Assembly: GCF_000970045.1 (NCBI RefSeq)
Contig: NZ_CP009505.1
Span: forward strand, 1,550,001-1,614,000
Reading direction: 5' to 3'
Length of the DNA: 64,000 nt
Source: Methanosarcina sp. MTP4
GTDB lineage: Archaea > Halobacteriota > Methanosarcinia > Methanosarcinales > Methanosarcinaceae
The position numbers were made by a program, and so were the translations under genes. The notes beneath the pieces are model-generated. The model was not told the origin of the DNA. It saw only the letters and a list, made by a program, of their open reading frames with translations, and searched no databases. This document shows positions 1 to 8,804 of the stretch, in pieces. The stretch's first letter is position 1; the number at the start of each line of letters is the position of its first letter.

Positions 1-504
1 GCTTTTCCGGTCAGAAAAAAGGACTTCTCCGTCCCTTACCCTTACAATATCCTTTCCCTTGTACCCGAAAACAGGTTTTATGACCGCGTCCCCGAACCCT
101 GAGACAACCTTCAAGGCAGCGCTGGAGCTCTGTACGGCTTCGGTTTCGGGCACAGGAAGCCCGGTTTTTGCCAGGAGCCAGGAAGCGTGGTATTTGTTGG
201 CGGCGTTCTGGATTGCTTCGGGGGAATTGATGACCGGGATTCCTTCCGCTTCAAGCTCCCTCAGGATGTCGAACCTGAAAGAAACCCCTTCCAGGGTGCC
301 TGCTCCAACGTCCCGCACGACCACGGCGTCAAGGTCGCTAAGGCGGGTTTCCCCTACTTTAAAATCAATTTGTGAGTTTATGCTGACCTCTGCGCTCCTG
401 AGGTCAAGAATAAGAGGAAAAAAGCCTTCTTCCCGGGCTGCCTCGATCAGGGCCCGGGCCGTCCAGTCCTCAGGGTCGGTTACTACAATCCCTATTTTTT
501 TCAT
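1..504 (-). CDS. RimK-family ATP-grasp glutamate ligase, C-terminus cut by window edge
   Basis: The minus strand from the ATG at 504 stays open for 168 codons to the window edge. The protein begins [14 protein letters not shown], has a Rossmann-like pre-ATP-grasp region (residues 1-90), then [17 protein letters not shown] and [14 protein letters not shown], which match the start of the ATP-grasp fold in RimK-type ligases (the lysine of KPVFGYKG would bind ATP). In methanogens this family includes MptN, which adds glutamate to tetrahydromethanopterin, and CofF, which caps the coenzyme F420 tail. The start resembles MptN a little more, but I cannot separate them without the missing C-terminus. 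It is transcribed away from the isc genes. Confidence 0.72.
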   Translation of the reverse strand, partial: MKKIGIVVTDPEDWTARALIEAAREEGFFPLILDLRSAEVSINSQIDFKVGETRLSDLDAVVVRDVGAGTLEGVSFRFDILRELEAEGIPVINSPEAIQNAANKYHASWLLAKTGLPVPETEAVQSSSAALKVVSGFGDAVIKPVFGYKGKDIVRVRDGEVLFSDRKS

Positions 505-1008
505 AGGGTAAAATCTGAGCTTTTCCTGATTAAGTTTACGATAAAACAGGAGCAGGATGTTTAAAATTTCTGACAGGGCAAATTATTTTTATAACTTTTT
601 GGCACTTTCCTGAAACTGTTTCAGTTTTAGTTCTGGTGCCCATCGTTAGCTTTTCGAATATAATTCGTTAGCTAAATAATATGCTTTATGTTACTTGATC
701 TTGTTTTACTACCTTGCATAGCAAACATGAGCGGAGGTAAACCCACCGAATTTGCAAGTTTGAGCATTTTCCTCCAAAAAAAAGCTAAGGCTGACTTCAA
801 CAAAGTTCTTTCCAGGTATCATGCTGCCTTCAGAGGTTTTACGCTGCCTCAAGTCAGCCTTTGCTTGAAAACAGTCCTCAAACCTTAACTGAGAATCTCT
901 TCTCTCTGAGCTTCTCCGCATGCGGTTCTTTTAGGGTTTTAGGGGCTGCCCTCAGTTCTCCGGGATCTCAGTTTTAGGGACTTCAATTTTCCGGGCTTAC
1001 CTCTGCTC

Positions 1009-1086
1009 CTTTCTTTCTCCCCTTCCTCTTTTTTCTTTCTTTCTCCCCTTCCTCTTTTTTCTTTCTTTCTCCCCTTCCTCTTTTTT
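1009..1086. repeat. 26-bp pyrimidine tandem repeat, three copies
   Basis: Three perfect tandem copies of a 26-bp unit made only of C and T (CTTTCTTTCTCCCC then TTCCTCTTTTTT), continuing into degenerate pyrimidine sequence to about 1150. It fills the space between the ligase gene and the 3' end of iscU. Apparent reading frames across it are low-complexity Lys/Glu or Phe/Ser runs and are not genes. The rest of 505-1164 shows no gene I can support; GTTAGCT is repeated near 646 and 668. Confidence 0.85.
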
Positions 1087-1164
1087 CCTTCTCTTCTTTC
1101 TATTTCCTTTTCCTCTTCCTCTTTCTCCTTTTTCTCATCCTTTTCTTCTCTAAGGGCCGGGTTT

Positions 1165-1557
1165 TTACTGCTGTTTCTCTTCCCAGGGCTCAAGTCCCTG
1201 CTTTTTCCTATATTCGTTGATCGCCATGTGGATGGCTTCCTTGGAGACCACCGAGCACTCCAGTTTTCCGGGAGGCAGGCCCCCAAGGGCTTCGGAAACG
1301 GCTTCGTTTGTCAGGTCCCAGGCTTCTTCCAGGGTTTTTCCCTTGATCAGTTCCGTTGCCATGCTGCTCGATGCGATTGCCGCCGCGCAGCCGAAGGTCT
1401 TGAACTTCACGTCCTCGATGCGGTTGTCCTTTATCTTAAGGAAAATTTTCATGAAATCCCCGTGAGGGTTTCCGGCTTCCCCCACTCCGTCGGAGTCTTC
1501 GATTTCTCCCACGTTTCGCGGGTTTGTGAAGTGGTCCATTACCTTTTCATTATACAC
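1165..1557 (-). CDS. iscU: IscU/NifU-type Fe-S cluster scaffold with an altered first ligand site
   Basis: A 130-residue protein of the IscU/NifU N-terminal family, the scaffold on which Fe-S clusters form using sulfur from IscS. Start is GTG at 1557 behind AGGAGG. Recognisable motifs are MYNEKVMDHFTNPRNVG, GCAAAIASSS (second conserved Cys) and KLECSVVSKEAI (third Cys). The first conserved site, normally GxPxCGD, reads GNPHGD: one residue is missing and the cysteine is gone, with His in its place. The other two cysteines remain. It lies 51 bp downstream of iscS on the same strand, so the two are probably co-transcribed. It may be a specialised scaffold or an impaired one. Confidence 0.9.
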   Translation of the reverse strand: MYNEKVMDHFTNPRNVGEIEDSDGVGEAGNPHGDFMKIFLKIKDNRIEDVKFKTFGCAAAIASSSMATELIKGKTLEEAWDLTNEAVSEALGGLPPGKLECSVVSKEAIHMAINEYRKKQGLEPWEEKQQ

Positions 1558-1608
1558 CCGATTTCCTCCTGGAATTTGTTTCTCACGTGCTTGCTTCAGG
1601 CTATTGGC

Positions 1609-2787
1609 TCAGGTTGTCGGCTTATAGAACGGGGACATTGCTCTCAACTTCTCGACAACTTCCGGCAGCAGCTCGAGCACGTAGTCTATATCCTCTTCGC
1701 TGTTGGCGTCCCCCAGGGTCAGGCGAAGGGTCCCCTGAGCGATTTCCGGAGAGAGCCCGATTGCGGTGAGCACATGCGAAGGGCCGACCGAACCCGAGGA
1801 ACAGGCGCTTCCCGTAGACCCGCAGATCCCTGCCTGATCGAGCATGAGCAGCAGGGACTCTCCCTCAATAAACTCGAAGCTGAAGTTCAGGTTCCCAGGC
1901 AGGCGCTTTTCCGGGTGCCCGTTCAGCCGGGTATGGGGAATTTCCAGGACGCCTACCCTGAGCCGGTCCCGAAGCTTCATTATCTTTTTATTATGGGTTT
2001 CGATGTCTGCGGTAGCAAGCTCGATTGCCTTTGCCATGCCGACAATCCCGGCGACATTTTCCGTCCCGGCCCGCTTTCCCCGTTCCTGTGCGCCTCCGTG
2101 CATGTAATTATCGATTTCCAGCCCTTTCCGGATGTAGAGGGCTCCCACCCCTTTCGGCCCGTAGAACTTGTGCGAGGAAAGGGAAAGCATGTCCACGTCC
2201 GAATGAGCCCGCTTCATGTCCAGCGGGACTTTCCCTATCACCTGCACGGCATCGGTATGGAATGGAATCCCCTTCTCGGAGGCTATTTTCCCTATCTCGG
2301 GCACAGGCTCAAGGGTCCCGATCTCGTTGTTGGCGTACATGACCGAGATCAGGATAGTGTCTTCCCGGATCGCGGCTTCCACGTCCGCAGGGTCAACAAG
2401 CCCGTCCCCGTCCACAGGCAGGTAAGTCACGTCAAAGCCCTTCGTTTCCAGGTACTCACAGGGGTAAAGCACGGCATGGTGCTCGATTGGAGTTGTGATA
2501 ATGTGTTTTCCTTCCTTTCGCCTGCCAAAAGCCGTCCCCTTGACAGCCCAGTTGTCGGACTCCGTCCCCCCGGATGTAAAATAGATCTCTTCGGGCTCGG
2601 CTCCCAGGCTTTTTGCAAGCTGTTCCCGGGCTGTTTCCACTACTTCCCTGGCTTCCCTCCCTATGGAGTACAGGGACGAAGGATTCCCGAAATGCTCTTT
2701 CAAAAAATACCGCATAGCCTCAACCACCTCGGGTTTGCTGAAGGTGGTGGCTGCATGGTCCATGTAAACGAAACGTTTCTTTCCCAT
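1609..2787 (-). CDS. iscS: cysteine desulfurase IscS/NifS
   Basis: A PLP-dependent class V aminotransferase of 392 residues that takes sulfur from cysteine for Fe-S cluster assembly. Evidence: YMDHAATT at the N-terminus, SGGTESDNWA, the PLP lysine in SLSSHKFYGPKGVGALY, and the persulfide cysteine in GSACSSGSVGPSHVLTAIGL. I start at the ATG at 2787 because GGGG lies five bases upstream; a TTG at 2799 in the same frame is less likely. The active-site loop is intact, so this enzyme should be functional even though its partner iscU is unusual. No other sulfur-relay gene is adjacent. Confidence 0.95.
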   Translation of the reverse strand: MGKKRFVYMDHAATTFSKPEVVEAMRYFLKEHFGNPSSLYSIGREAREVVETAREQLAKSLGAEPEEIYFTSGGTESDNWAVKGTAFGRRKEGKHIITTPIEHHAVLYPCEYLETKGFDVTYLPVDGDGLVDPADVEAAIREDTILISVMYANNEIGTLEPVPEIGKIASEKGIPFHTDAVQVIGKVPLDMKRAHSDVDMLSLSSHKFYGPKGVGALYIRKGLEIDNYMHGGAQERGKRAGTENVAGIVGMAKAIELATADIETHNKKIMKLRDRLRVGVLEIPHTRLNGHPEKRLPGNLNFSFEFIEGESLLLMLDQAGICGSTGSACSSGSVGPSHVLTAIGLSPEIAQGTLRLTLGDANSEEDIDYVLELLPEVVEKLRAMSPFYKPTT

Positions 2788-2903
2788 CAAAATCCCCAAT
2801 GAAAATAGGGGCTTTTCGTAATATGAAGGTATTGTTTTTTTGACCCATGTCCACTTAGACCCGTCTCTTTAAGGCCCGTACCTCTTTTCCAGACCCATAA
2901 CAA

Positions 2904-2948
2904 ATTTATATAATGAAATTTTCCCTGTACCCCACCTGAATCAGGTGG
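2904..2948 (+). promoter_or_regulatory. TATA box and palindromic operator-like site before lrgA
   Basis: TTTATATAA lies at 2905-2913, a good archaeal TATA box. About 27 bp downstream, at 2932-2948, is the palindrome CCACCTGA-A-TCAGGTGG, which covers the expected transcription start and overlaps the GTG start codon of lrgA (2945-2947). A regulator bound there would block both transcription and ribosome access. No ribosome site precedes the GTG, so the message may have a very short leader. Confidence 0.5.
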
Positions 2949-3430
2949 AGGCAAAACAAACCTTGCTAAAACAATTCTCAATTATCCTGAGCATTTATTT
3001 TCTGGGCGAGCTGCTGCAAAAAGCGTTCGGTCTTCCGGTCCCTGGCAACGTCATAGGCATGCTTCTCCTCTTCTTCGGCCTGTCTGCGGGCGTGATCAAG
3101 CTTGAAATGATCGACAAAATGAGCGGGTTTTTGCTTGATAACCTGGCTTTTTTCTTCCTGCCCGCAGGAGTCAGCCTGATCACCTGCTTTACCCTGCTGG
3201 AAGGGAAGTGGACGGCGATTCTCGAAATCTCCGTGCTTTCAACCGTTGTAATCCTGGCCGTGACAGGGCTTACCGTGGAACTCGTGAAAAAATACCTTGA
3301 TAAAGGCCAGCCTGAATCCGGCTCCCCGGAAAAACCCGCCGCTGCGGCTGAAAAAGTTGCTGCAGAATCAAGAGCCGGAACTGTTGTAAATACAGGGACA
3401 GCAGAGCCTGCGCAGGGGCAGGTGAGCTAA
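2945..3430 (+). CDS. lrgA: LrgA/CidA-family membrane protein
   Basis: A 161-residue protein with four hydrophobic segments (about residues 8-25, 30-50, 62-82, 90-112). The stretch LPVPGNVIGMLLLFFGLSAG is typical of the CidA/LrgA family, small membrane proteins first described as holin-like and later linked to export or uptake of small organic acids. The C-terminal tail (residues 120-161) is hydrophilic and rich in Ala, Glu and Pro, longer than in most family members. Its TAA is followed at once by the ATG of lrgB, so the two are translated together. Confidence 0.88.
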   Translation: MEAKQTLLKQFSIILSIYFLGELLQKAFGLPVPGNVIGMLLLFFGLSAGVIKLEMIDKMSGFLLDNLAFFFLPAGVSLITCFTLLEGKWTAILEISVLSTVVILAVTGLTVELVKKYLDKGQPESGSPEKPAAAAEKVAAESRAGTVVNTGTAEPAQGQVS

Positions 3431-4156
3431 ATGCCGGACCTGCAGGTATACCTTGCCGAAGAGTTCATTTCCACGCCCCTTTTTGGGATTCTGCTTTCCC
3501 TCGTCGCTTACCAGATAGGCATTGTGCTGTACAAAAAGATCAGGGTATCAGCCCTGAATCCTCTCCTCGTGGGCTGCGTTATCGTAATTCTTCTCCTCAT
3601 GTACACCGGGGTCGATTTCGAGACATTTAACCGGGGCGGGGACTACATCTCCTTCTTCCTGGGACCTGCAACCGTTGTCCTTGCCGTCCCCCTCTATAAA
3701 AAGATCCAGCTCCTGAAAAGCGACGCCCTTCCAATCCTGGCCGGCATAAGCGCAGGCAGCATTGCGGGAATGTCAAGTATCCTCGTCCTTTCCCGCTTCT
3801 TCGGACTCGATGAAGCCCTGAGCATTTCCCTTGTCCCAAAGTCCGTTACCACCCCAATAGGCATGGAAATCTCAAGGCAGCTTGGTGGCCTGCCCGCCGT
3901 AACCGTTGCAGCCATCGTGATCACGGGAATCATTGGAGCCGTCGTGGGGCCGTTTATCTGCCGCTGCTTCCGGATAAAAGACAAAGTTGCGGTCGGTGTT
4001 GCCATCGGCACTGCTTCCCACGCCCTCGGGACCACCAAAGCCATAGAACTCGGAGAAACCGAAGGGGCGATGAGCGGGCTTGCAATCGGAATCGCGGGTC
4101 TGCTTACGGTATTTCTTGCACCGCTGCTGGTTTACGTATTCGGGCTTCTTTTCTGA
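3431..4156 (+). CDS. lrgB: LrgB/CidB-family membrane protein
   Basis: A 241-residue polytopic protein of the LrgB family, the partner of LrgA. Signature stretches are NPLLVGCVIVILLL, GPATVVLAVPLYK, LVPKSVTTPIGMEIS and GTASHALGTTKAIELGE, the last two being among the most conserved in the family. It starts directly after the lrgA stop codon with no spacer. The pair is widespread in bacteria and patchy in archaea; here both members are complete. Function in this host is not shown by the sequence; transport of glycolate or pyruvate-like acids is known for some relatives. Confidence 0.92.
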   Translation: MPDLQVYLAEEFISTPLFGILLSLVAYQIGIVLYKKIRVSALNPLLVGCVIVILLLMYTGVDFETFNRGGDYISFFLGPATVVLAVPLYKKIQLLKSDALPILAGISAGSIAGMSSILVLSRFFGLDEALSISLVPKSVTTPIGMEISRQLGGLPAVTVAAIVITGIIGAVVGPFICRCFRIKDKVAVGVAIGTASHALGTTKAIELGETEGAMSGLAIGIAGLLTVFLAPLLVYVFGLLF

Positions 4157-4199
4157 AGCCTTCTATCTTTTAATCCGGAAAAGGCGATCGTGATCCGAT

Positions 4200-4285
4200 C
4201 ATTCAGTTATTCCAAAAACCTTTTTCGGATTGCCTTTCAGGTACCGACGCTCTCACCGGTCGTCGAAGACGACCGGCCTTTTCTG
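4200..4285 (-). repeat. dispersed hairpin repeat, copy A
   Basis: Read on the minus strand, this begins GAAAAGGCCGG, forms a perfect 9-bp stem (CCGGTCGTC / GACGACCGG, + strand 4257-4277), continues TGAGAGCGTCGGTACCT and ends near TTTTTGGAATAA. Copy C (8805-8892) shares both flanks and differs in the stem tip. No gene is supported in 4157-4573; the minus-strand frame there is made of this repeat. Confidence 0.7.
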
Positions 4286-5579
4286 AAAATTTGAATGAGC
4301 ATATCCTAAAGCTCAATATTTGTTCATTAAAATCTCTTGTTCCAGATAAGTAATCTGGGTTAGGATCGTGAAAAATAGTCACAAAAACACTTGTTGCTAA
4401 TGAAAAAAATCGGTTTTGTGATAAACTCATTAATTAATTTTGAAATTTTAATTTTTTAGCTACTTTGCTTGATAATTTCCAACTTTGATTGATAACGAAC
4501 ATATATTAAAAGAGATAATTGTGAATTGCATTTAGATTTTAGTTATTTGTTAATGTTAGTATGGGGAACCGGAATGAGATTTAAATACAACATAATAATT
4601 TGCATTAACATATCCATCATTTTTCTGGTTGCAACCGCTGGTATTGTATCGGCTAATGAAATTCATGTGTATCCTGAGGATTCAATACAGACTGCTATCA
4701 AAAATGCTAATTATGGCGATACAATTATTGTGTATCCTGGAACCTATTCAGAGAACATAGACGTTAACAAATCAGTCACTATAATATCAAAATCCGGAAA
4801 TCCCGATGATACAATAATTAGAGCTGCAAATCCAGGCAATCATATATTTTATCTAACTGCAGGCAATGCTGTTATCCGGGGTTTTACCATAACAGGTGCT
4901 TTTGAAGAACCCGAGAGACGTTATTTCCCAGATGCAGGCATGACTGAAAGTTCTTTCAATGAAACAACAGGCAAGTACGAAGTTGTCAATTTTTCTGAAG
5001 GGCTATGGGTCGGCATACCCAAAAACTGGGCAGGAATTTATGTTGATAATTCTAATGGCGATATTATCAGCAACAATATTTTTTTGGAAAACAATCGAGG
5101 TATTTTGCTTAATTCATCAAGTAATAATTTTTTAGAGAATAATACTGCAATTAATAATGATGGTGCAATTTCAGTATGGAATTTCAGCGATTTCAACATT
5201 GTTAGAAACAACAATATGACCTCTGATGAAATATATTTGAATAACTATGGAATTAGTTTGATAGAATCAGATGGTAATGAAGTTTATAATAATAATCTAT
5301 TACGGCTTGATTCTATAATATTGCGTCAATCAGATGCTAACAAAATAGTTAATAATACAATAAATAGAGGAAGGGGAATCGCTCTTATCGAATCCAACGG
5401 TAATATGCTTAGCCGAAATTCCATATCCAAATCTAGTGACGGCATAACTTTACAAAAAAATTCAAGTTACAATCAATTAACTGATAATATCATATTTGAC
5501 AACTTTGTGGGGATTAAGCTGGAATCATATAGCAACAACAATACAATTTCTGAGAACATATTAAAAAATAATGAGGACA

Positions 5580-7276
5580 GGCTGTCTCAAAACTATGCTT
5601 GATCGTACATTTGGGTAAGAAATATTAGGAATATTTATCTTTTTAAAAATATGTATTACATCTAAGTACACTATTTGAGAAAATTAATTCCAGTGTTTCA
5701 CCATGTTCAAAAAGTACGATCAAAAGCAGCAATTTTTACTTCCATTAAGCCTGGAAGAGTTTGTTCCTGAAAACCATATTGCCAGAGTGTTAAACGACCT
5801 CATAGATCTCGTTGATATCAGTGATATTGAGTCCACTTACTCTGAGGAAGGTTGTCCTGCCTATCACCCAAGATTTCTTTTAAAAATCTTACTCTACGGG
5901 TACCTTATAAACATTAGAAGTTCACGCAAGATAGAGCAAATGACACAAACTGATACTGCTTTTATGTACCTTGCAGCTATGCAAAAACCTGATTTCCGCA
6001 CTATTTGTCGATTCCGTTCAACTCATCTTGACTCTATTAAAGAAATATTTTCACAGGTTGTCACGTTTTGTAAGGAAATGGATATGATTGGTTCCAGTAT
6101 TTCGATCGATGGAACAAAGGTTAAGGCAAACGCTTCACCAAGACAAAGTAAAAGTTCCGACGCTCTCAAAAAAGAGATCGATAAGATACTCAAAGAAAGC
6201 ATTGAGATCGATAAACAGGAAGACGAAATTTATGGTGATTCGACACCGTACCAGGTGCCAGAAGAACTGGTTAACAAGCAGAAAAGAGTAGAGAAAATCA
6301 AAGCTGCTATGAAAAAAATTGACGAAGAAAAGTTAAAAAAAGTAAACATCACAGACAACGATGCTAAAATTATGAAGCATAAAGATGGAAGCAAGAAACC
6401 TTCCTATAATTGTCAGGTTGCTGTTGATGAAAAGGAACAAATAATCGTTGCATCAGACGTTGTCGATGAAGAAAATGACTTGCATCAAGTTGTACCAATG
6501 ATAGAAAATGTAAAGGAAACACTGGGATACAAGCCGACAATAGTGCTGGCAGATGCAGGTTATTTTTCATATGATAATGTGAAATTTTTACTCGATCAAG
6601 AAATTGATGCTTATATTCCTGATAACTTTTATGAAGTAGAGAAAAGGGGAAAAACAAAGAAGTTCAGAAAATCTCTCTTTAAATATGATCCGGAAAAGGA
6701 CTGTTATTATTGCCCTGCTGCTTTTGAAATCCCATTTACAAGAATCCAAAAAAGGAATGATGAGCCAGATTTACGGTATTATGTCTGCAAGTATTGTTCT
6801 TTGTGTGTGTTAAAAAATGCATGTACTGAGAGTGAAAACAGGACAATATCAAGAGATCCAAGGGAGTACCTCATGGAGAATATGAGGGCTAAACTGAATA
6901 CAGAAGAAGGAACGGAACAGTATCAGAAAAGAATGTGTACTGTAGAACCTGTGTTTGGCCAGATGAAACAGGATAGAGGATTCAGGGAATTTCTTTTGAG
7001 AGGGAAAAGGAAGACAAAAATTGAGTTTCTTATGATGTGTACTGTACACAACATAAAGAAAATAGCAGATTTCATGAAAAGAGAAGGAAAAAGCCTGAAG
7101 GAAATACTGAATATGATAACCGGGAGAGGAAATGAATGTAGGAATAAAGGGGGAATTACTGCAAGAAAGGCAAGTATGGTACGTTGATCAATGAAAACTG
7201 ATCTTTTTTTGAATAAAAATTGAAATGGAAATGGATATTACCCAATTGTAGAATTCAAAATGGTTTTGAGACAGCT
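5580..7276 (+). mobile_element. IS1182-family insertion sequence, complete
   Basis: The ends carry a 13-bp perfect inverted repeat, GCTGTCTCAAAAC (5581-5593) and GTTTTGAGACAGC (7263-7275). Flanking it are TGAGGACA (5572-5579) and TGAGGATA (7277-7284), an 8-bp target duplication with one mismatch (six perfect bases). The element is about 1.7 kb and carries one intact transposase gene on the plus strand. Exact ends are uncertain by one or two bases. Intact ends, an intact transposase and a near-perfect target duplication point to a recent insertion. Confidence 0.9.
5703..7187 (+). CDS. IS1182-family transposase
   Basis: A 494-residue DDE transposase. The N-terminal region (residues 1-110, LPLSLEEFVPENHIARVLND and YHPRFLLKILLYGYL) is the DUF772-type domain of IS1182 and IS5-like elements. 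Catalytic acids fit SIDGTKVKANAS (first Asp), VLADAGYFSYDN (second Asp) and VEPVFGQMKQDRGFREFLLRG (Glu). A cysteine cluster (YYCPAAF, CKYCSLCVLKNAC) at about residues 340-380 is usual for the family. No frameshift or stop interrupts it, so the element may still be mobile. It starts about 120 bp inside the left end. Confidence 0.94.
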   Translation: MFKKYDQKQQFLLPLSLEEFVPENHIARVLNDLIDLVDISDIESTYSEEGCPAYHPRFLLKILLYGYLINIRSSRKIEQMTQTDTAFMYLAAMQKPDFRTICRFRSTHLDSIKEIFSQVVTFCKEMDMIGSSISIDGTKVKANASPRQSKSSDALKKEIDKILKESIEIDKQEDEIYGDSTPYQVPEELVNKQKRVEKIKAAMKKIDEEKLKKVNITDNDAKIMKHKDGSKKPSYNCQVAVDEKEQIIVASDVVDEENDLHQVVPMIENVKETLGYKPTIVLADAGYFSYDNVKFLLDQEIDAYIPDNFYEVEKRGKTKKFRKSLFKYDPEKDCYYCPAAFEIPFTRIQKRNDEPDLRYYVCKYCSLCVLKNACTESENRTISRDPREYLMENMRAKLNTEEGTEQYQKRMCTVEPVFGQMKQDRGFREFLLRGKRKTKIEFLMMCTVHNIKKIADFMKREGKSLKEILNMITGRGNECRNKGGITARKASMVR

Positions 7277-7740
7277 TGAGGATATTTATTTTTCAGAGGA
7301 CAGCAACAATAACATCATTCACAACAATAAAATAGACTACATTAAATATCTTAAAAGACCGTTCAGAGACGGTACTGCGTTGATATTCTTATCTGTGATT
7401 GGCATGATGGTTTATTTGTTCATTTTGCTGTTTCGAAAATAACGGCTGTGGAAATCACATCTAAATCAATTACAGGAAAAATCAAGATTCAGAGGTCTTC
7501 TACAAAGCCAAAATTTTATTCTTTAAATTCCTTTAGTTTGCACGAGGTTTTCGTGTATGTATTTTTGGGGGGTGAAATATAACTTTCTATGAATTTTCAT
7601 AAATTTTCAATGTATTCTCAAAAAGAGCATCCCGATGACTGATTAGAAGTATACAGGAAAAATCTGGAGCCTTAATTCTTAATCAATACATTGGAAAAAA
7701 GTTTTGCCCATAAAATTTCGCGTCTTTTTCTATGAATTTT

Positions 7741-7790
7741 TATGGAAAAGCCGGCCGCTTCGCTGCGCTCGCGCCCGGTGAGAGCCCGGG
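7741..7790 (+). repeat. dispersed hairpin repeat, copy B (diverged)
   Basis: TATGGAAAAGCCGG followed by a GC-rich hairpin tip (CGCTTCGCTGCGCTCGCG) and CCCGGTGAGAGCC. The first 14 bases match copy C at 8805 and the GGTGAGAGC matches copies A and C. The stem tip is different and longer and the 3' half is lost. The sequence between 7443 and 7740 has no gene I can support; it holds short scraps such as TCTACAAAGCC that recur near 8936. Confidence 0.55.
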
Positions 7791-7863
7791 GTTCCGAGTT
7801 CCTGTGGAAAATTCGGCTGTTAAATGGCTGTTAAAGTTCCGAATACTTTGTAACGAAGGCGGG

Positions 7864-7968
7864 CTTGAGGTCGAATGCATCGATTATTTCCCATACGGCC
7901 AGGTCAGGTTAGGAGGTCTGGAGAAATACGGGTTTACAGGGCAGGAGAACGATGCCGATACCGGGCTG
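7864..7968 (+). pseudogene. RHS/YD-repeat core remnant
   Basis: The frame reads VECIDYFPYGQVRLGG followed by LEKYGFTGQENDADTGL, which matches the RHS repeat-associated core signature (DYxPFGQ, YxFTGxExDxxTGL). In intact RHS proteins this precedes a GARYYDP motif and a variable toxin tip. Here the match breaks off into KKRTVKGKK at the point where YYYGARYYDP is expected. About 35 residues survive and nothing like a full RHS gene lies upstream, so this is a relic of a large surface or toxin protein. Confidence 0.7.
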
Positions 7969-8011
7969 AAAAAAAGAACAGTAAAAGGTAAAAAGCAGGC
8001 GTTTTCCCTTT

Positions 8012-8419
8012 TCAGGGCCTGAAATTCGTGTACATTTGCATCTGCACATCTCCCCTTTCGATCTTTTTCCGGAGCGTCTCTTTTGCAATGCCCACGTAGA
8101 TTTCCCGGATCTGGGGGATGAGCATGGAAAACCCGATGGCGTCGGTCAGGAAGCCGGGGGTAAGGAGGGCAAAGCCGCCGATGAGGACGAAGAGGCCGTG
8201 CAGGAGTTCGTTGCCGGGCATGTAGCCCTGGCTGTTTGCTTCCTGGATCTTGCGGAGTACAAGGAAACCCTGGCTTTTTGCAAGGTAAGCGCCAATGGTT
8301 GCGGTTATGAAGATGACCAGCACTGTGTTGAAAGCGCCGATTATGCCTCCGATCTTGAGCAGGAGGTAGAGTTCCACGAGGGGAATAATCAGGAAAAGGG
8401 AAAAGAGTTTTAGAAACAT
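8012..8419 (-). CDS. FxsA-family membrane protein
   Basis: About 135 residues with the FxsA layout: hydrophobic segments at roughly residues 1-20, 24-45 and 78-100, and the family stretches LIIPLVELYLLLKIG, GFALLTPGFLTDAIGF and LIPQIR. FxsA is an inner-membrane protein of unclear role; in E. coli its overproduction relieves phage T7 exclusion by the F plasmid. The ATG at 8419 is preceded by AAAGGA, so I prefer it to the ATG 12 codons upstream. The gene converges on the RHS remnant region and has no same-strand partner. Confidence 0.85.
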   Translation of the reverse strand: MFLKLFSLFLIIPLVELYLLLKIGGIIGAFNTVLVIFITATIGAYLAKSQGFLVLRKIQEANSQGYMPGNELLHGLFVLIGGFALLTPGFLTDAIGFSMLIPQIREIYVGIAKETLRKKIERGDVQMQMYTNFRP

Positions 8420-8804
8420 GTTTATCCTTTTCTGGGGTTGTTTAATGGTTATCAAACAAGTTTTTTCGGTTTTTTGCCTGATACCTGGGTCTTACACTTA
8501 TTAACCACTCCACCTATATTGTTTTTTTGGAGTTTTTTGTTTTTGCCTTCCGGAGTTTTTTGCTTTTTGTGTTTCGTTTTTTGAGTCTTTCCTTTTTCGC
8601 TAATCTCAAGGCAAAATTTAATCACAGAAAGTGCGGAAAATACTGAATAAAGTAAATGGGGGAATAACCCTTCCGTGCTTTCCGTGTCTTCCGTAGTTAT
8701 AACATAAGTGTAAATATTTACATCCGGGACTATAGTTGTCCAAACATATTTTTGGGCGCTTCCACACTATTTTTACTCACATAAATACTCATAAAAATAT
8801 CCTT

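Larger units (their letters stand above)
4574..7442 (+). pseudogene. surface beta-helix (NosD/PbH1-type) protein gene interrupted by an IS
   Basis: The 5' part (4574-5579) encodes a signal peptide (residues 1-33), VYPEDSIQTAIKNANYGDTI and GFTITG, then repeats of the type SNNFLENNTAINND, typical of parallel beta-helix surface proteins in methanogens. The frame runs into the insertion and stops at 5602. The 3' part (7285-7442) resumes in the same frame after the element: YFSEDSNNNIIHNNKI, then a membrane anchor (IFLSVIGMMVYLFILLF) and FRK. Removing the element and one target copy rebuilds an uninterrupted frame of 387 residues. I start at the ATG at 4574, ahead of the signal peptide. The low GC differs from the flanks. 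Confidence 0.88.

Noticed and set aside
939-1286. Minus-strand Lys/Glu-rich frame downstream of iscU
   Set aside because: Encoded by the pyrimidine tandem repeat and by the overlapping end of iscU.
1228-2802. A 524-codon plus-strand frame across iscU and iscS
   Set aside because: It mirrors two certain genes on the other strand; the frame stays open because of their high GC third positions and has no family features.
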